DNA from: Prolixibacteraceae bacterium
Lineage (GTDB): Bacteria > Bacteroidota > Bacteroidia > Bacteroidales > Prolixibacteraceae
DNA length: 47,487 nt
Direction: 5' to 3'
Assembly (NCBI GenBank): GCA_025355875.1
Contig: JANXYV010000225.1
Coordinates: forward strand, 1 to 47,487
Of this stretch, positions 7,955 through 18,236 are shown piece by piece. Each line of letters starts with the position of its first letter. Within the stretch, counting starts at the first letter, position 1. The position numbers were made by a program, and so were the translations under genes. Below the pieces are notes generated by a model. That model was given only the letters and a program-made list of their open reading frames with translations, was not told where the DNA came from and did not search any database.

Positions 7955-9694
7955 ATGAAAACGATATACAAGATAAGATGGATTCTAATCCTATTTTCAA
8001 TCATAATTATCAACGCTTGTTCCGAAGATTTTCTGGATCGGGCTCCAACGGCAGACCTGGATCAGGAAAAGACATTCAGCGACATTCGTTTAGCCCGGGA
8101 ATATCAAATTGGGCTTTACAAATCATTGGTAGGTGGATTTTATAATTTCAGTGGAGATCCTGGACAGTTCTCACTTGAATTCATCTCAGATATTGATGGT
8201 CATTGCATGGGCGCATATTTTAACACTTCGTGTATAGATATACTTGCAGGTAAATTGCAAAACACTTCAGGATCAAGTGCCTATGAAGTGGAGTTTAAAT
8301 GGGCCAATTGCTACAAGAATATTCGGGCGATCAATATCTTTTTAGAAAATTACATGAAAGTTCCTTTGAACACGGATGCTGATCAGAAGGAAATGAACAG
8401 TATGGTAGGTGAAGCCTATTTTTTGCGTGCTCATAATTATTTTGAATTGGTAAAACGCTGGGGAGGTGTTCCTCCAGTGTACAAAGTTTTAACAGTTTCA
8501 GATGAACAGCGAATTCCGCGTGCAAGTATTAAAGCAAGTATAGACTCAATTGTTGCGGATTGTGACCGGGGTGCTAAATTAATGGATACTCAAGTGTCAT
8601 CCTCTCAATGGCTCGGAAGAATTACAAAAGGAGCTGCTATGGGATTAAAAGCCCGTGCCTTATTATGGGGTGCAAGTCCCTATTGGTCGGCACATAATTC
8701 GGGTATGGAATATTCAGATGCAGCTAAAGCAGCCCTGGATGTTATTGATCTGAATGTTTATAGTCTTATGCCTAAATACAAGGACGTTTTCATGGTTAAT
8801 TATAACCCTGAAGTGATCTACTTTCATAATGATGTGGTTCGTGCAACATGGCAGTTTATGAATTTTGTACCTATTCCACTTGGAGGCTGGTGTGGTGGGA
8901 ATATGCTGGCAACACAAGAGTTTGTAGATTGTTACGAGATCAAAGACGGAAGTGGTAAATACGTTCCTTTTGATCGAAATAATCCGGATCATTTAGCTAA
9001 TATGTATAACACCGACAGAAGAGATCCCCGTTTTAAAGCATCCGTTCTATACAATGGAGCAAAATGGCAAGGTTTAACTTGTAGTTATTATGTAGGAGGT
9101 TCATTTGGTAACGGGTATACTAATAATTTCTATACAGGTTATAATTTCATTAAATGGCTTGATGAAGGTGTTCATATTGGTGGATTGGTTGGCCAATATG
9201 GATCGAGGCAGACAAATTGGATTTTTCTTCGATATGCTGATATTTTATTGATGTATGCCGAAGCACAGAACCAAGTGGGAGGGCCAAATTCAAGCGCAGG
9301 TGGAAGTGGTAAAACTGCATTATGGGCTATTAATCAGGTAAGAGAACGTGCAGGATTAACCGATTTGCCTAACGGGATTTCGAAAGAAGATTTTGATGAG
9401 CGGCTTAGGAACGAACGTGCAGTGGAGCTGGTTATTGAAGATCAACGTTATTTTGATGTCAAACGCTGGGGTATTGCCGACGTAATTGGAAAGGATGTCC
9501 ACCAGGCAATCGCTACAAAAAATGCTGATGGCACATTTACTTACGACTTTTCGCAGACCGCTGGTCCTGTCAGGTTTAAATATTCGGTGCCTGATCAGTT
9601 CGTTCTATATCCAATTCCGGTATCTGATATTACAAAGAATCCAAATTTGGTCCAAAATCCAGGTTGGCAAGATATTATGAGAACTTCCAATTAA
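7955..9694 (+). CDS. SusD/RagB-family glycan-binding lipoprotein
   Basis: Surface lipoprotein that caps the preceding SusC and captures the glycan. The ATG at 7955 is chosen: it gives a short leader ending INAC-SEDFLDR, a lipobox plus acidic surface-export-like signal. An upstream start at 7931 would overlap the SusC stop and spoil the leader. Visible: the SusD TPR-like helical part (MVGEAYFLRAHNYFELVKRW, GGVPPV), and the conserved C-terminal segment NERAVELVIEDQRYFDVKRW. About 580 residues, normal for the family. Transcribed with the SusC (11-bp gap). Confidence 0.96.
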   Translation: MKTIYKIRWILILFSIIIINACSEDFLDRAPTADLDQEKTFSDIRLAREYQIGLYKSLVGGFYNFSGDPGQFSLEFISDIDGHCMGAYFNTSCIDILAGKLQNTSGSSAYEVEFKWANCYKNIRAINIFLENYMKVPLNTDADQKEMNSMVGEAYFLRAHNYFELVKRWGGVPPVYKVLTVSDEQRIPRASIKASIDSIVADCDRGAKLMDTQVSSSQWLGRITKGAAMGLKARALLWGASPYWSAHNSGMEYSDAAKAALDVIDLNVYSLMPKYKDVFMVNYNPEVIYFHNDVVRATWQFMNFVPIPLGGWCGGNMLATQEFVDCYEIKDGSGKYVPFDRNNPDHLANMYNTDRRDPRFKASVLYNGAKWQGLTCSYYVGGSFGNGYTNNFYTGYNFIKWLDEGVHIGGLVGQYGSRQTNWIFLRYADILLMYAEAQNQVGGPNSSAGGSGKTALWAINQVRERAGLTDLPNGISKEDFDERLRNERAVELVIEDQRYFDVKRWGIADVIGKDVHQAIATKNADGTFTYDFSQTAGPVRFKYSVPDQFVLYPIPVSDITKNPNLVQNPGWQDIMRTSN

Positions 9695-9745
9695 TATAAC
9701 GCTAATGCTAATCAATCACTTTTGTATTTGCTAATAAATAAAAAT

Positions 9746-12571
9746 ATGAAAAAACATAAATTCAATAATTTTCAAGCTATACCAATACTCCTCCTATTAT
9801 TTTTATTTGAATCTGCTTATGTATATGCACAATCGGATGGAATAATTGAGAAAAGAGATTCGACAATCGAAATTGGGTACAATATAAAAAGTAAGACTGT
9901 AGCAGTTTCTTCACTTAAGGGAATGGATATTGAAACTCATGCCACTGACAATCTTAGCAACTCATTAACAGGATTTCTTACCGGAGTTTCTTCACAGCAA
10001 ATGGGCGGAGAACCGGGTAAAGATGGAAGTTTAATCTGGATAAGGGGTTTTAGAACTCTTAATAATGGATATGGATCTCCACTGGTTTTAATTGACAATG
10101 CCCCTGGTGATTATACCGCTTTGGATCCAAATGAGATAGAAAGTATACAAGTTTTGAAAGATGCTGCAGCTACTGCAATTTATGGACAACGTGGTGCCAA
10201 TGGAGTGATTTTAGTCACAACAAAACGCGGGGTAGCAGGTAAATTAACTATTAAGTTGGATGCCCAAGTGGGTATGCAGGAATTAACAGGCCTCCCAAAT
10301 TTTTTAAATTCTTATGATTATGCACGATTGGTGAATGAGGCAAAATACAATGAGGGCGATTTGTTACCCTATTACAATAGTGAAATATTGGATAAATATA
10401 AAAATCAAACCGGAAATAATATTTATACGAATCCAAGTGTTGACTATGTGGGAGAGTTCTTAAAACCAACTGCACCAACACAAAGGTATTCACTAAATCT
10501 TTCCGGCGGTAGTGAAACTGTAAAATACAACATCGTATTAGGGACAATGAATCAGGATGGTTTTTATAAGTATGCCCAAAACGATCCAAAATATTCTACC
10601 AATGCCAGCTCCAACCGTTATAATTTGCGCACCAATTTGGATGTTCAGATTTCTAAGCGACTTAATTTGAAGTTTAATATGGCTGGGCAGCTTATAAAAT
10701 ATAAATCTCCCTATGCTGGTACAAGTGCTATTTGGGGTGAAATCATGCACGAGCGCCCCAATGCTTATCCGGTTTTTACTCCGTCGGGCAATCTGGGAGG
10801 TACCTCCAATAACTTCAATAATCCGGTGGGTTTGATGTCACGGTCGGGATATCTGGAAACAAATGATCGAAATTTTCAGGTAACAGGACAGGCGATACAT
10901 CAACTTGATTTCATAACCAAAGGATTGTCAGTAACTCTTTCTGCAGCTTATAACGGATACAATTCTTATGGCTTACAAAAGAAACAGGAGTATGCTGTTT
11001 ATTCGGTTGATGAAACATTGTTCGAGACTAAATATGGCGAGGATAAGCCGTTGCAGGTTGGAACTGATTTAAGTAACAACATGAATTATATTACTTCACT
11101 GTGGTCATCTCTAAACTATGACAGGACATTTGGCGACCATGCAATTCAGGCTTCGGCTCTGGTGAACTTTGATAGTAAAAGTATTCCTAAGTTTTCACCA
11201 TACGTAAACCTGAATTATGGGGCTACATTGAATTATGGTTATTTAGACCGCTACTTTTTGGGTGGGTCTATTGTATATTCCGGAAGTGATAATTACGCAC
11301 CGGAAAGTCGGTTTGGAACTTTTTATTCCATATCAGGAGCCTGGGATATTCATAAAGAATCGTTTTTAAATGACGTAGATGCGGTAAGCCAGTTAAAAGT
11401 CAGAACATCATACGGTTTAACGGGTAATAATGGACAGCCTAGCGATGCCCAGCGTTATCCTTATGAAACACTCTATACGTCAACCTGGCCCACTTTCGGT
11501 TTAAATCCAAGCGCCGTGCAGGGTGTTACTGAGTCTCAAACAGGGAATCCTTTTTTTACTTGGGAAAAGGCAAAGCAATTTAATATTGGACTGGATGCAG
11601 AATTCTATAATAGAATCTATTTATCATTTGATTATTTCACTGATCACCGGTTCGATATTTTGGCAAACCCCTCCAATAAATTTCCCGATATTTTAGGATA
11701 TTCTCTTTCATACGCCAATATCGGAACTGCGAATACTAACGGTTTTGAAGCATTGATCGGAGTTAAGCAAACTGCCGGAGATTTCGTGATTAATGCAGAT
11801 TTAAATGCATCATTTTTCCAGAATAAAGTAGTTGAGAATGGTGAAGTTTCTGGATTGTATTCCAATCAGCAAGGAATTGGCAAACCAAGTTATGGCAACT
11901 GGGGCCTTCAGGCAATTGGGTTCTTCTATGACGATGCTGAAATTGCCAATAGTCCAAAACAAGAATTTGGAACTTATGCGCCGGGCGACGTTAAATATGC
12001 CGATACAAACAAGGATGGTAAAATTAATGCACAGGATGTAACCAGGATTGGTGGAGCAGGTGTTCCGGAATTATCTACTGCGGCCAATTTAAAAATTACC
12101 TATAAAGGAATTGATCTTGGGATTCAAATTGTAGGACAATTTAATCGAAGTGTATGGGTACCAAGTGAATTTAACAATGCCATACCTAATGGAGGCAAAT
12201 TGGCAGAAGATGCGAATTTGCGTTGGGCAAACTATATCGATCCTGTTTCGGGTGAAGCAATTGATACGCGGAGCCAGGCAAAATTTCCCCGGTTACTGAC
12301 CACGGTTTCTACTAATAATACTCAGAGTTCAACATTATTTGTAAGAGGTGCAGATTTTGTGCGGATCAAAAATCTTGAAATTGGCTATACCTTACCACAA
12401 CTGTGGTTGAAAAAAATAGCAATAGCAAATGTTAGATTCTATGTCAATGGGTATAATTTGGCATTAATCTATGACGAATTGAAAACCGGAGATCCGGAAT
12501 ATCCTGGTGCCTGTATATGGGGTTATGGTAAAACCAGGATCATCAGTGTCGGAACATCCATCAAATTCTAA
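9746..12571 (+). CDS. second SusC-family TonB-dependent transporter, no N-terminal extension
   Basis: Outer-membrane glycan transporter, 941 residues from the ATG at 9746 (MKKHKFNNFQAIPIL). After a leader ending VYAQ the protein goes almost directly into the plug (SLIWIRGFRTLNNGYGSPLV, LDPNEIESIQVLKDAAATAI, ANGVILVTTKRG), lacking both the STN domain and the carboxypeptidase-like domain present in the first SusC. It also lacks the usual VVVGYG box; the matching area reads KTVAVSSLKGMDIETHATDN. It is followed by its own SusD. The shortened N-terminus implies it imports but does not signal, leaving regulation to the first SusC. The barrel ends ISVGTSIKF, as expected. Confidence 0.95.
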   Translation: MKKHKFNNFQAIPILLLLFLFESAYVYAQSDGIIEKRDSTIEIGYNIKSKTVAVSSLKGMDIETHATDNLSNSLTGFLTGVSSQQMGGEPGKDGSLIWIRGFRTLNNGYGSPLVLIDNAPGDYTALDPNEIESIQVLKDAAATAIYGQRGANGVILVTTKRGVAGKLTIKLDAQVGMQELTGLPNFLNSYDYARLVNEAKYNEGDLLPYYNSEILDKYKNQTGNNIYTNPSVDYVGEFLKPTAPTQRYSLNLSGGSETVKYNIVLGTMNQDGFYKYAQNDPKYSTNASSNRYNLRTNLDVQISKRLNLKFNMAGQLIKYKSPYAGTSAIWGEIMHERPNAYPVFTPSGNLGGTSNNFNNPVGLMSRSGYLETNDRNFQVTGQAIHQLDFITKGLSVTLSAAYNGYNSYGLQKKQEYAVYSVDETLFETKYGEDKPLQVGTDLSNNMNYITSLWSSLNYDRTFGDHAIQASALVNFDSKSIPKFSPYVNLNYGATLNYGYLDRYFLGGSIVYSGSDNYAPESRFGTFYSISGAWDIHKESFLNDVDAVSQLKVRTSYGLTGNNGQPSDAQRYPYETLYTSTWPTFGLNPSAVQGVTESQTGNPFFTWEKAKQFNIGLDAEFYNRIYLSFDYFTDHRFDILANPSNKFPDILGYSLSYANIGTANTNGFEALIGVKQTAGDFVINADLNASFFQNKVVENGEVSGLYSNQQGIGKPSYGNWGLQAIGFFYDDAEIANSPKQEFGTYAPGDVKYADTNKDGKINAQDVTRIGGAGVPELSTAANLKITYKGIDLGIQIVGQFNRSVWVPSEFNNAIPNGGKLAEDANLRWANYIDPVSGEAIDTRSQAKFPRLLTTVSTNNTQSSTLFVRGADFVRIKNLEIGYTLPQLWLKKIAIANVRFYVNGYNLALIYDELKTGDPEYPGACIWGYGKTRIISVGTSIKF

Positions 12572-12600
12572 GCAGGTAAAATAAATAAAACTAAAAAGTT

Positions 12601-14292
12601 ATGAACTATAAAATATTTTTAAATGGCTTAATGCTTCTTCTTATCACTTTGTTGTTTTCGTGCACAAAGATGTTAGATAAGGAGTATGAAGTAACCTTGG
12701 GTAGGGATCAGATTTTGAGTGACCGGGAGCTTATGATTGGATTGGAAAGCAATATTTATTATTATCTGCCCCGGAACAATGGATATTCTTTTAATTGCAT
12801 CGATAATGCCATGTTGGATTGTGCAACGGATGACGGGATGGAATCGTCCGGTTTATCCACAATTCATAAAATGACGAACGGAGCCTGGAGCCCACAGAAT
12901 GTAGTTGATGATCAATGGTTTCAGTTATATGCCGGGATTCGAAAATGTCAAATGTTTTTAACATCCATTGGCCAGACAAATGTTGTTGAGAATAATGAAG
13001 TCATAGGGAACGACGGAAAACCTACTGATGAATCGCATCTTCGGGATCGCTTAATCGGTGAAACCTATTGCATGCAAGCTTTATTCTACTTCGAATTGAT
13101 CAAACGATATGGAGACGTACCAATGGTTACATCACTATTAAACCCAAATTTAAGTGAATTGGATATTCCCCGTACATCGTATGATGCGGTAGTAGATTCT
13201 ATTGTAGCATGGTGTGATAAAGCAGCGCCGGTTTTACCCATACAATATTCCGATGCCTCCAAAGGTCGCGTAAATAAAGGTGCGGCTTTACTCCTGAAAT
13301 CCCGCACCCTGTTATATGCAGCCAGTGTATTGAACAATCCGACAAATGATAAATCAAAATGGGTTTTGGCTGCAAATGCGGCAAAAGCAGTGATTGATTT
13401 AAGTGAAAATAACGGTAACGCTTATGCATTAAGTTCTGCTGTCGATGCGCCATTTTTTACTGTTTTTGATAAAGAGATTATACTTCCTTGTGCATATACC
13501 AACCGTAGCGATATCGAGTCACTGAATTTTCCCAATGGATACTCTCGAGGAAAAGGACATACCAATCCAACTCAAAATCTGGTTGATGCATTTGAAATCA
13601 AGGTGAATGGTGTATTTGTTCCATATGATCCGACTAATCCGGCACATGAATCAAAAATGTACTCCGTTGATCGGGATCCTCGTTTAGCAGCGACTGTACT
13701 ATATAATGGAGCCACTTTTAAAAGTCGCAAAGTTGAAACTTTTGTAGGTGGTTTAGATGGGCTAAATAAAACCATTGACTACACGAAAACCGGATACTAT
13801 TTAAAAAAATTCGTAAATCCATCCATCAATCTAGATGAAAATGGCACCAGTATGCACTCATGGATACTATTTCGCTATGCCGAGGCTTTATTGAACTATG
13901 CTGAAGCACAAAACGAAGCAATTGGCAGTCCTGATGCATCAGTTTATGCCCGGCTAAGTCAGGTTAGAACCAGAAGTATGGGTGCAGCGGGCAACCTCGA
14001 ACCTTCGTTGGGCTGGACGCAAGATCAAATGAGGCAAAGAATCAGAAATGAACGACGGGTAGAATTTGCATTCGAAGAGCATCGCTTCTGGGACATTCGC
14101 CGATGGAATATCGGCACGGATATTCTGAATAAACCAATTTATGGATTGAAAATATCCAATGGTACGACTTCGGCTATAAAAGAGCGATTCAAAGTAGAGG
14201 ATAGGCTGTTTGAACCGAGAATGAATCTCTGTCCAATTTCAGAAAATGCAGCACTAAAAGCACCGACTACCGGACAAACAAAAGGATGGTAG
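12601..14292 (+). CDS. second SusD/RagB-family lipoprotein
   Basis: Partner of the preceding SusC. 563 residues from ATG at 12601. Leader ends LLFSC-TKMLDKEYE (lipobox, then a short charged segment). Family features: GETYCMQALFYFELIKRYGD near 155, PMV, a long central domain, and the C-terminal hallmark NERRVEFAFEEHRFWDIRRW. Sequence differs strongly from the first SusD, so the two SusCD pairs probably bind different oligosaccharides or different sizes of the same glycan. A strong hairpin follows the gene. Confidence 0.95.
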   Translation: MNYKIFLNGLMLLLITLLFSCTKMLDKEYEVTLGRDQILSDRELMIGLESNIYYYLPRNNGYSFNCIDNAMLDCATDDGMESSGLSTIHKMTNGAWSPQNVVDDQWFQLYAGIRKCQMFLTSIGQTNVVENNEVIGNDGKPTDESHLRDRLIGETYCMQALFYFELIKRYGDVPMVTSLLNPNLSELDIPRTSYDAVVDSIVAWCDKAAPVLPIQYSDASKGRVNKGAALLLKSRTLLYAASVLNNPTNDKSKWVLAANAAKAVIDLSENNGNAYALSSAVDAPFFTVFDKEIILPCAYTNRSDIESLNFPNGYSRGKGHTNPTQNLVDAFEIKVNGVFVPYDPTNPAHESKMYSVDRDPRLAATVLYNGATFKSRKVETFVGGLDGLNKTIDYTKTGYYLKKFVNPSINLDENGTSMHSWILFRYAEALLNYAEAQNEAIGSPDASVYARLSQVRTRSMGAAGNLEPSLGWTQDQMRQRIRNERRVEFAFEEHRFWDIRRWNIGTDILNKPIYGLKISNGTTSAIKERFKVEDRLFEPRMNLCPISENAALKAPTTGQTKGW

Positions 14293-14343
14293 ATTTTCGA
14301 TTATCAGATAGTAGGTTTTAGTTATTAGTTAAAGTTAGTCTAT

Positions 14344-14378
14344 ATCAATTTCCGTTGCCTTGAGCAACGGAGATTGAT
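14344..14378. terminator. 15-bp hairpin after the SusCD block
   Basis: ATCAATTTCCGTTGC (14344-14358) pairs with GCAACGGAGATTGAT (14364-14378), one G:U pair, loop CTTGA. It is followed by TACAGATTGTTTGTTTG, only moderately T-rich. It separates the two SusCD pairs from the enzyme genes and could terminate some transcripts or protect the 3' end, giving more transporter than enzyme mRNA. Confidence 0.65.
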
Positions 14379-14466
14379 TACAGATTGTTTGTTTGCTGAT
14401 TTTTAAAAATTTACAATTCAAAAATAATGTTATTGCATTGAATTACATGCTAATATAATAGTTTAA

Positions 14467-16059
14467 ATGAAAATTCCATTACTAACAATCTGCCTGTGCA
14501 TTACTTCTTTTTGCCTGTGTTTTGGTGAAAATAAGGAGAAGACAACTCAAATCCATCTTGAGAAAGGTGAAAAAGTTTGGGCTGGAATTATTAACGATGG
14601 GAGCCTTATGCCATTGAAATCGGGTTATCGAATGGATTTTTATGCCAATAATAAATACAACCAGACTCAACCACTTATTCTTACCAGCTCGGGGCAATTT
14701 GTATGGAGTGAAACTCCATACGAGTTCATTGTTGGAGAAAATGAAATTACAGTAAATAGTTCTTTTGGCGAAGTGATCACTGGAAAACACGGCACTAATC
14801 TCAAAGAAGTGCAACAATTTACTTCGCAAAAATTCTTCCCCGCCAGTGGATTATTACCCGATACCTTATTAATCTCTTCACCACAATATAATACCTGGAT
14901 AGAATTGAACTATAACCAAAATCAAGCTGCCATTTTAAGTTATGCGAAGGCTATTATTGATAATGGTTTTCCTCCCGGAGTCATCATGATTGATGATTCG
15001 TGGCAGGAGGATTACGGCGTATGGTCTTTTCATCCGGGTAGGTTTTCCAATCCAAAAGAAATGATTCGTGAACTTCATGCCATGGGTTTTAAAGTCATGT
15101 TGTGGATTTGTCCATTTGTGAGTGCTGATCAGGCGCGTCTTTATACAAAATTGAAAGATGATCAGGCATTTTTATTGGAGGAAGGAAATAAAGAACCTGC
15201 GATGATTCGATGGTGGGATGGTGTTTCTGCTTTGCTTGATTTTTCAAATCCCAAAGCTGTTACCTGGTTTAATAATCAATTGGACTATTTGGTAAAAGAT
15301 TATGGCATTGATGGATTTAAGTTCGATGCAGGCGATATGGAATATTATCCTGCAAATACTTCAAGCATGGGAAATTTTACACCGAATCAACATTGCGAAA
15401 GGTATGCACAGTTTGGACTTCGATTTCCTTTGAACGAGTATCGTGCCTGCTGGAAGATGGGTGGGAAACCCCTAGTTCAGCGTCTGGCCGACAAGTCACA
15501 TAAGTGGGAAGACCTGCAGCTGTTAATTCCAAATATGATTGTAGAAGGTTTAATGGGATATCCTTTTTCTTGCCCTGATATGATTGGGGGAGGTGGACTT
15601 TCTGTTTTCTTTACTGAGAGAGGATTACTAAATCAGGATTTAGTCGTTCGTTCAGCTCAGTGTCACGCCTTAATGCCAATGATGCAGTTTTCAGTAGCAC
15701 CATGGAGAGTATTGGATAAAGAACATTTAGAGGCGGTTCAAAAGGCAGTTGCTGTAAGAGAAAAATTCAAATCATTGATATTGAAACTGGCGCATAAATC
15801 TGCAATCAGCGGTGAACCTATTCTTAAAAGTCTGGAATATGTATTCCCTGGTCAAGGATTTGAAAATATTACTGATCAATTTATGCTTGGTGATAATTTG
15901 TTGGTTGCACCGATGTTGTTGTCAGGACAAAAAGGACGAAATATTATGCTTCCAAAAGGAAGATGGAAGGCAGATGATGGGCAAATCTTCACAGGTGGGA
16001 AAGAAGTATTTCTGGAAACTCCTATTAATAGATTGCCCTATTTTGAAAGAATTAATTAA
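14467..16059 (+). CDS. GH31 glycoside hydrolase, MYORG-like subgroup
   Basis: Retaining alpha-glycosidase, 530 residues, with a leader (IPLLTICLCITSFCLCFG). The barrel shows TTWIELNYNQNQ-type spacing: NTWIELNYNQNQ (142-153), GFPPGVIMIDDSWQEDYGVW (167-186), MGFKVMLWICPFV and the catalytic block GIDGFKFDAGD with the likely nucleophile Asp287. A likely acid/base is Asp342 in RLADKSH, less certain. The 'DDSWQ/DDDWE ... FHPGRF..PKEMI..L..MGFKV.LW..PF' pattern resembles the animal MYORG group (known alpha-galactosidase activity) more than alpha-xylosidases or starch enzymes. The protein is shorter than typical GH31 members because it has only a small N-terminal beta domain. Likely removes alpha-linked galactose or glucose side groups in the periplasm. 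Confidence 0.88.
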   Translation: MKIPLLTICLCITSFCLCFGENKEKTTQIHLEKGEKVWAGIINDGSLMPLKSGYRMDFYANNKYNQTQPLILTSSGQFVWSETPYEFIVGENEITVNSSFGEVITGKHGTNLKEVQQFTSQKFFPASGLLPDTLLISSPQYNTWIELNYNQNQAAILSYAKAIIDNGFPPGVIMIDDSWQEDYGVWSFHPGRFSNPKEMIRELHAMGFKVMLWICPFVSADQARLYTKLKDDQAFLLEEGNKEPAMIRWWDGVSALLDFSNPKAVTWFNNQLDYLVKDYGIDGFKFDAGDMEYYPANTSSMGNFTPNQHCERYAQFGLRFPLNEYRACWKMGGKPLVQRLADKSHKWEDLQLLIPNMIVEGLMGYPFSCPDMIGGGGLSVFFTERGLLNQDLVVRSAQCHALMPMMQFSVAPWRVLDKEHLEAVQKAVAVREKFKSLILKLAHKSAISGEPILKSLEYVFPGQGFENITDQFMLGDNLLVAPMLLSGQKGRNIMLPKGRWKADDGQIFTGGKEVFLETPINRLPYFERIN

Positions 16060-16114
16060 TAGAAGGTGAATTAAAATGAAAAACAATATAATTAATCACT
16101 TAAATTTTAAAATT

Positions 16115-18040
16115 ATGAAAGCAAAATTTTTTACTTTATTGGGATGTTTATTTATGAGTTTATTTGCATTGGCACAGAAACAGATACCTGCTGGCCCAAT
16201 TGCAAATTTTGATGACATCATGCCAGGGGCAATGAGCAATTCATGGGATGAAATCAAAGATCCAGATGCTTTTGCAGTGGTTGATAATCCATTAATTGAT
16301 GCAACAAATGTCAGTGCAAAGTGCTTGAAAATCATGATAAAGGATACTTATAAGCCTTGGGGTGGTCCACCCGAATGGACTGCTCAGGTTATAAATTTCA
16401 AAGACTCTGCAACGATGTTAGTGGATAAAACCAGTACTACCCGCTATTTGCATGTTAAGTTTTTGGCGAATAAAGTTGGACAGAAATTGGGATTTAATTT
16501 AGTTCATGCATCAGGTCAAGCCGTGTCATTTACCTACATCGTTGGAGCACGCGATACCGCAAAATGGATAGAAGTAGTTTATGATCTCAATTTAGAACAA
16601 AATATGTACGATTGGTTTCTCTCATTTACGGTTAATCAAGACCTTGATTTTACCATAAATGGATTTAAGCAGGAAACAACTTATATTGATGAGATTGTAA
16701 TAAATGATGTTGCCACTTCTTCAAGTTCATCATTACCTGAAAAAGTTTTAGCTGATTTTCAGACTGTTTCCCCCGGATTAAGTGGCAATTGGGGTGAAAT
16801 TACAGATCCTGAAGCACTTACCATTATTGATAATCCGGTTAAAGACGGTATTAATGGAACTGCGAAATGCCTGAAGATTCTGCAAAAGGAATCTTATAAG
16901 CCATGGGGTAACGGTGACTGGTATGGTGCAGTTTTGGCTTTATCACCTGAATTACTTTTTGATAAAACAAATGGATCTCATTTTCTGCACTTCAAATATT
17001 ACAGCAATTCAGTAGGAACAAAAATGAACTTCGAAGTTTTGCAGTCAAGTGGTGTATTGTATGATTATCCTTTAACTGTAAGTGAAGCCGGGAAATGGGT
17101 CGAGGTGGTTATCAATTTGAATGTTCCTGAATTTGAAGTCACAACTATTAAGGAGATCGTATTTAATCCGAACCAGACCTATCAGGCTGATGGTCATACT
17201 GCTGACGAAATCACTTATTTAGACGAGATTGTAATTAATGATATTGCTACCACAGCTACACCTGAACCATCGACAAGGATTTTAGTTGACTACGAAACGT
17301 TTACTCCTTTAATGTCGGGAAACTGGGGTGCAATCACAGATTCTGAGGCTTTGACAGTTGTTGATAATCCATCGAAGGAAGCTGTTAATGAAAGTGCAAA
17401 ATGCTTAAAAATCCTGCAAAAGGCAAGTTATCAACCTTGGGGTAATGGAGATTGGTATGGTGCTGTCTTGGACATACCTAAGATTGATTTTGATAAAACC
17501 AAGGCATCACATTACCTGCACTTTAAATATCTAAGCTTTATCCTTGATACGAAGATTAATTTTGAAATCCTGCAAAATGGTAATACAAAATATGATTACC
17601 CAATGACAGTTAGCTCTGCTGGAAAATGGGTTGATGTTGTGATAGACCTAAATGTTCCAGAATTTACCCTCACGTCTATCTTTGAGTTTTTCTTTAGTCC
17701 AAACCAAACGTATCAAACTGATGGCCACACTGCTGACGAAATTACATATCTTGACGATATTCTAATTAACGATGTGCCGACTGTTATTACTTCTGTATCT
17801 CCTTTATCAAATAATTCTTTGTCGATTTTTCCAAATCCGGCAAGCGAAATTTTGAATATTCGTGGTATTACCGAAGAAACTACAGCAAGTATTTATACTG
17901 TGAACGGGAAACTAATGCAAGCCAATAAACTGTTTAATAATAACAGCCAAATTAATATCAATAGCTTATCAAAGGGAATTTATGTTGTCAGGCTTCAAAC
18001 TGGCAAAAATACAGTGGTCGAGAAATTTGTAAAACAGTAG
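16115..18040 (+). CDS. T9SS-exported protein of three tandem carbohydrate-binding-like domains
   Basis: The ATG at 16115 is chosen because it opens directly into a signal peptide (MKAKFFTLLGCLFMSLFALA); an ATG 39 bp upstream adds 13 residues. After it come three copies of the same ~165-residue unit (DNA about 16199-16711, 16751-17245, 17282-17776) and a C-terminal type IX sorting domain (LSIFPNPASEILNIRG ... GIYVVRLQTGKNTVVEKFVK). Units share NWGEITD.EAL, KCLKILQK.SY.PWGNGDWY, YLHFKY, GKWVEVVI and HTADEITYLDEIVIND; the first is most divergent. The end pattern 'YLDEIVIND' is typical of jelly-roll carbohydrate-binding modules. The same unit is attached to an esterase and a barrel enzyme in this locus, so this protein is probably a multivalent surface glycan binder. 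No catalytic domain is visible. Confidence 0.8.
   Translation: MKAKFFTLLGCLFMSLFALAQKQIPAGPIANFDDIMPGAMSNSWDEIKDPDAFAVVDNPLIDATNVSAKCLKIMIKDTYKPWGGPPEWTAQVINFKDSATMLVDKTSTTRYLHVKFLANKVGQKLGFNLVHASGQAVSFTYIVGARDTAKWIEVVYDLNLEQNMYDWFLSFTVNQDLDFTINGFKQETTYIDEIVINDVATSSSSSLPEKVLADFQTVSPGLSGNWGEITDPEALTIIDNPVKDGINGTAKCLKILQKESYKPWGNGDWYGAVLALSPELLFDKTNGSHFLHFKYYSNSVGTKMNFEVLQSSGVLYDYPLTVSEAGKWVEVVINLNVPEFEVTTIKEIVFNPNQTYQADGHTADEITYLDEIVINDIATTATPEPSTRILVDYETFTPLMSGNWGAITDSEALTVVDNPSKEAVNESAKCLKILQKASYQPWGNGDWYGAVLDIPKIDFDKTKASHYLHFKYLSFILDTKINFEILQNGNTKYDYPMTVSSAGKWVDVVIDLNVPEFTLTSIFEFFFSPNQTYQTDGHTADEITYLDDILINDVPTVITSVSPLSNNSLSIFPNPASEILNIRGITEETTASIYTVNGKLMQANKLFNNNSQININSLSKGIYVVRLQTGKNTVVEKFVKQ
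16199..17776 (+). repeat. three in-gene copies of the ~165-residue domain
   Basis: Copies 1-3 code for PWGGPPEW, PWGNGDWY and PWGNGDWY versions of the core motif. Copies 2 and 3 are much more alike, also at the DNA level (for example both have AACCAGAC/AACCAAAC-type NPNQTYQ codons followed by the HTADEIT block), which suggests a later duplication of one unit. Confidence 0.8.
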
Positions 18041-18105
18041 TTCGATGATTTATCAAATAATAGAATAAAGCAAAGTTTGATTTGGAAGTAATAGTGAATG
18101 TTCTG

Positions 18106-18136
18106 GTAGTCAGCAGTCTTTAAGATTGTTGACTAC
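18106..18136. terminator. hairpin after the triple-domain gene
   Basis: GTAGTCAGCAGTCT (18106-18119) pairs with AGATTGTTGACTAC (18123-18136), two G:U pairs, 3-nt loop, then CTTCTTACTC. A plausible weak terminator or mRNA-stability hairpin. Confidence 0.55.
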
Positions 18137-18236
18137 CTTCTTACTCATTTATTAAAATCAAAATAAAATTGAAAAGGCAATGTACTTTACCCATTATTCT
18201 TACACGTACAATGTTCAATTTAACCATCATATAAAA

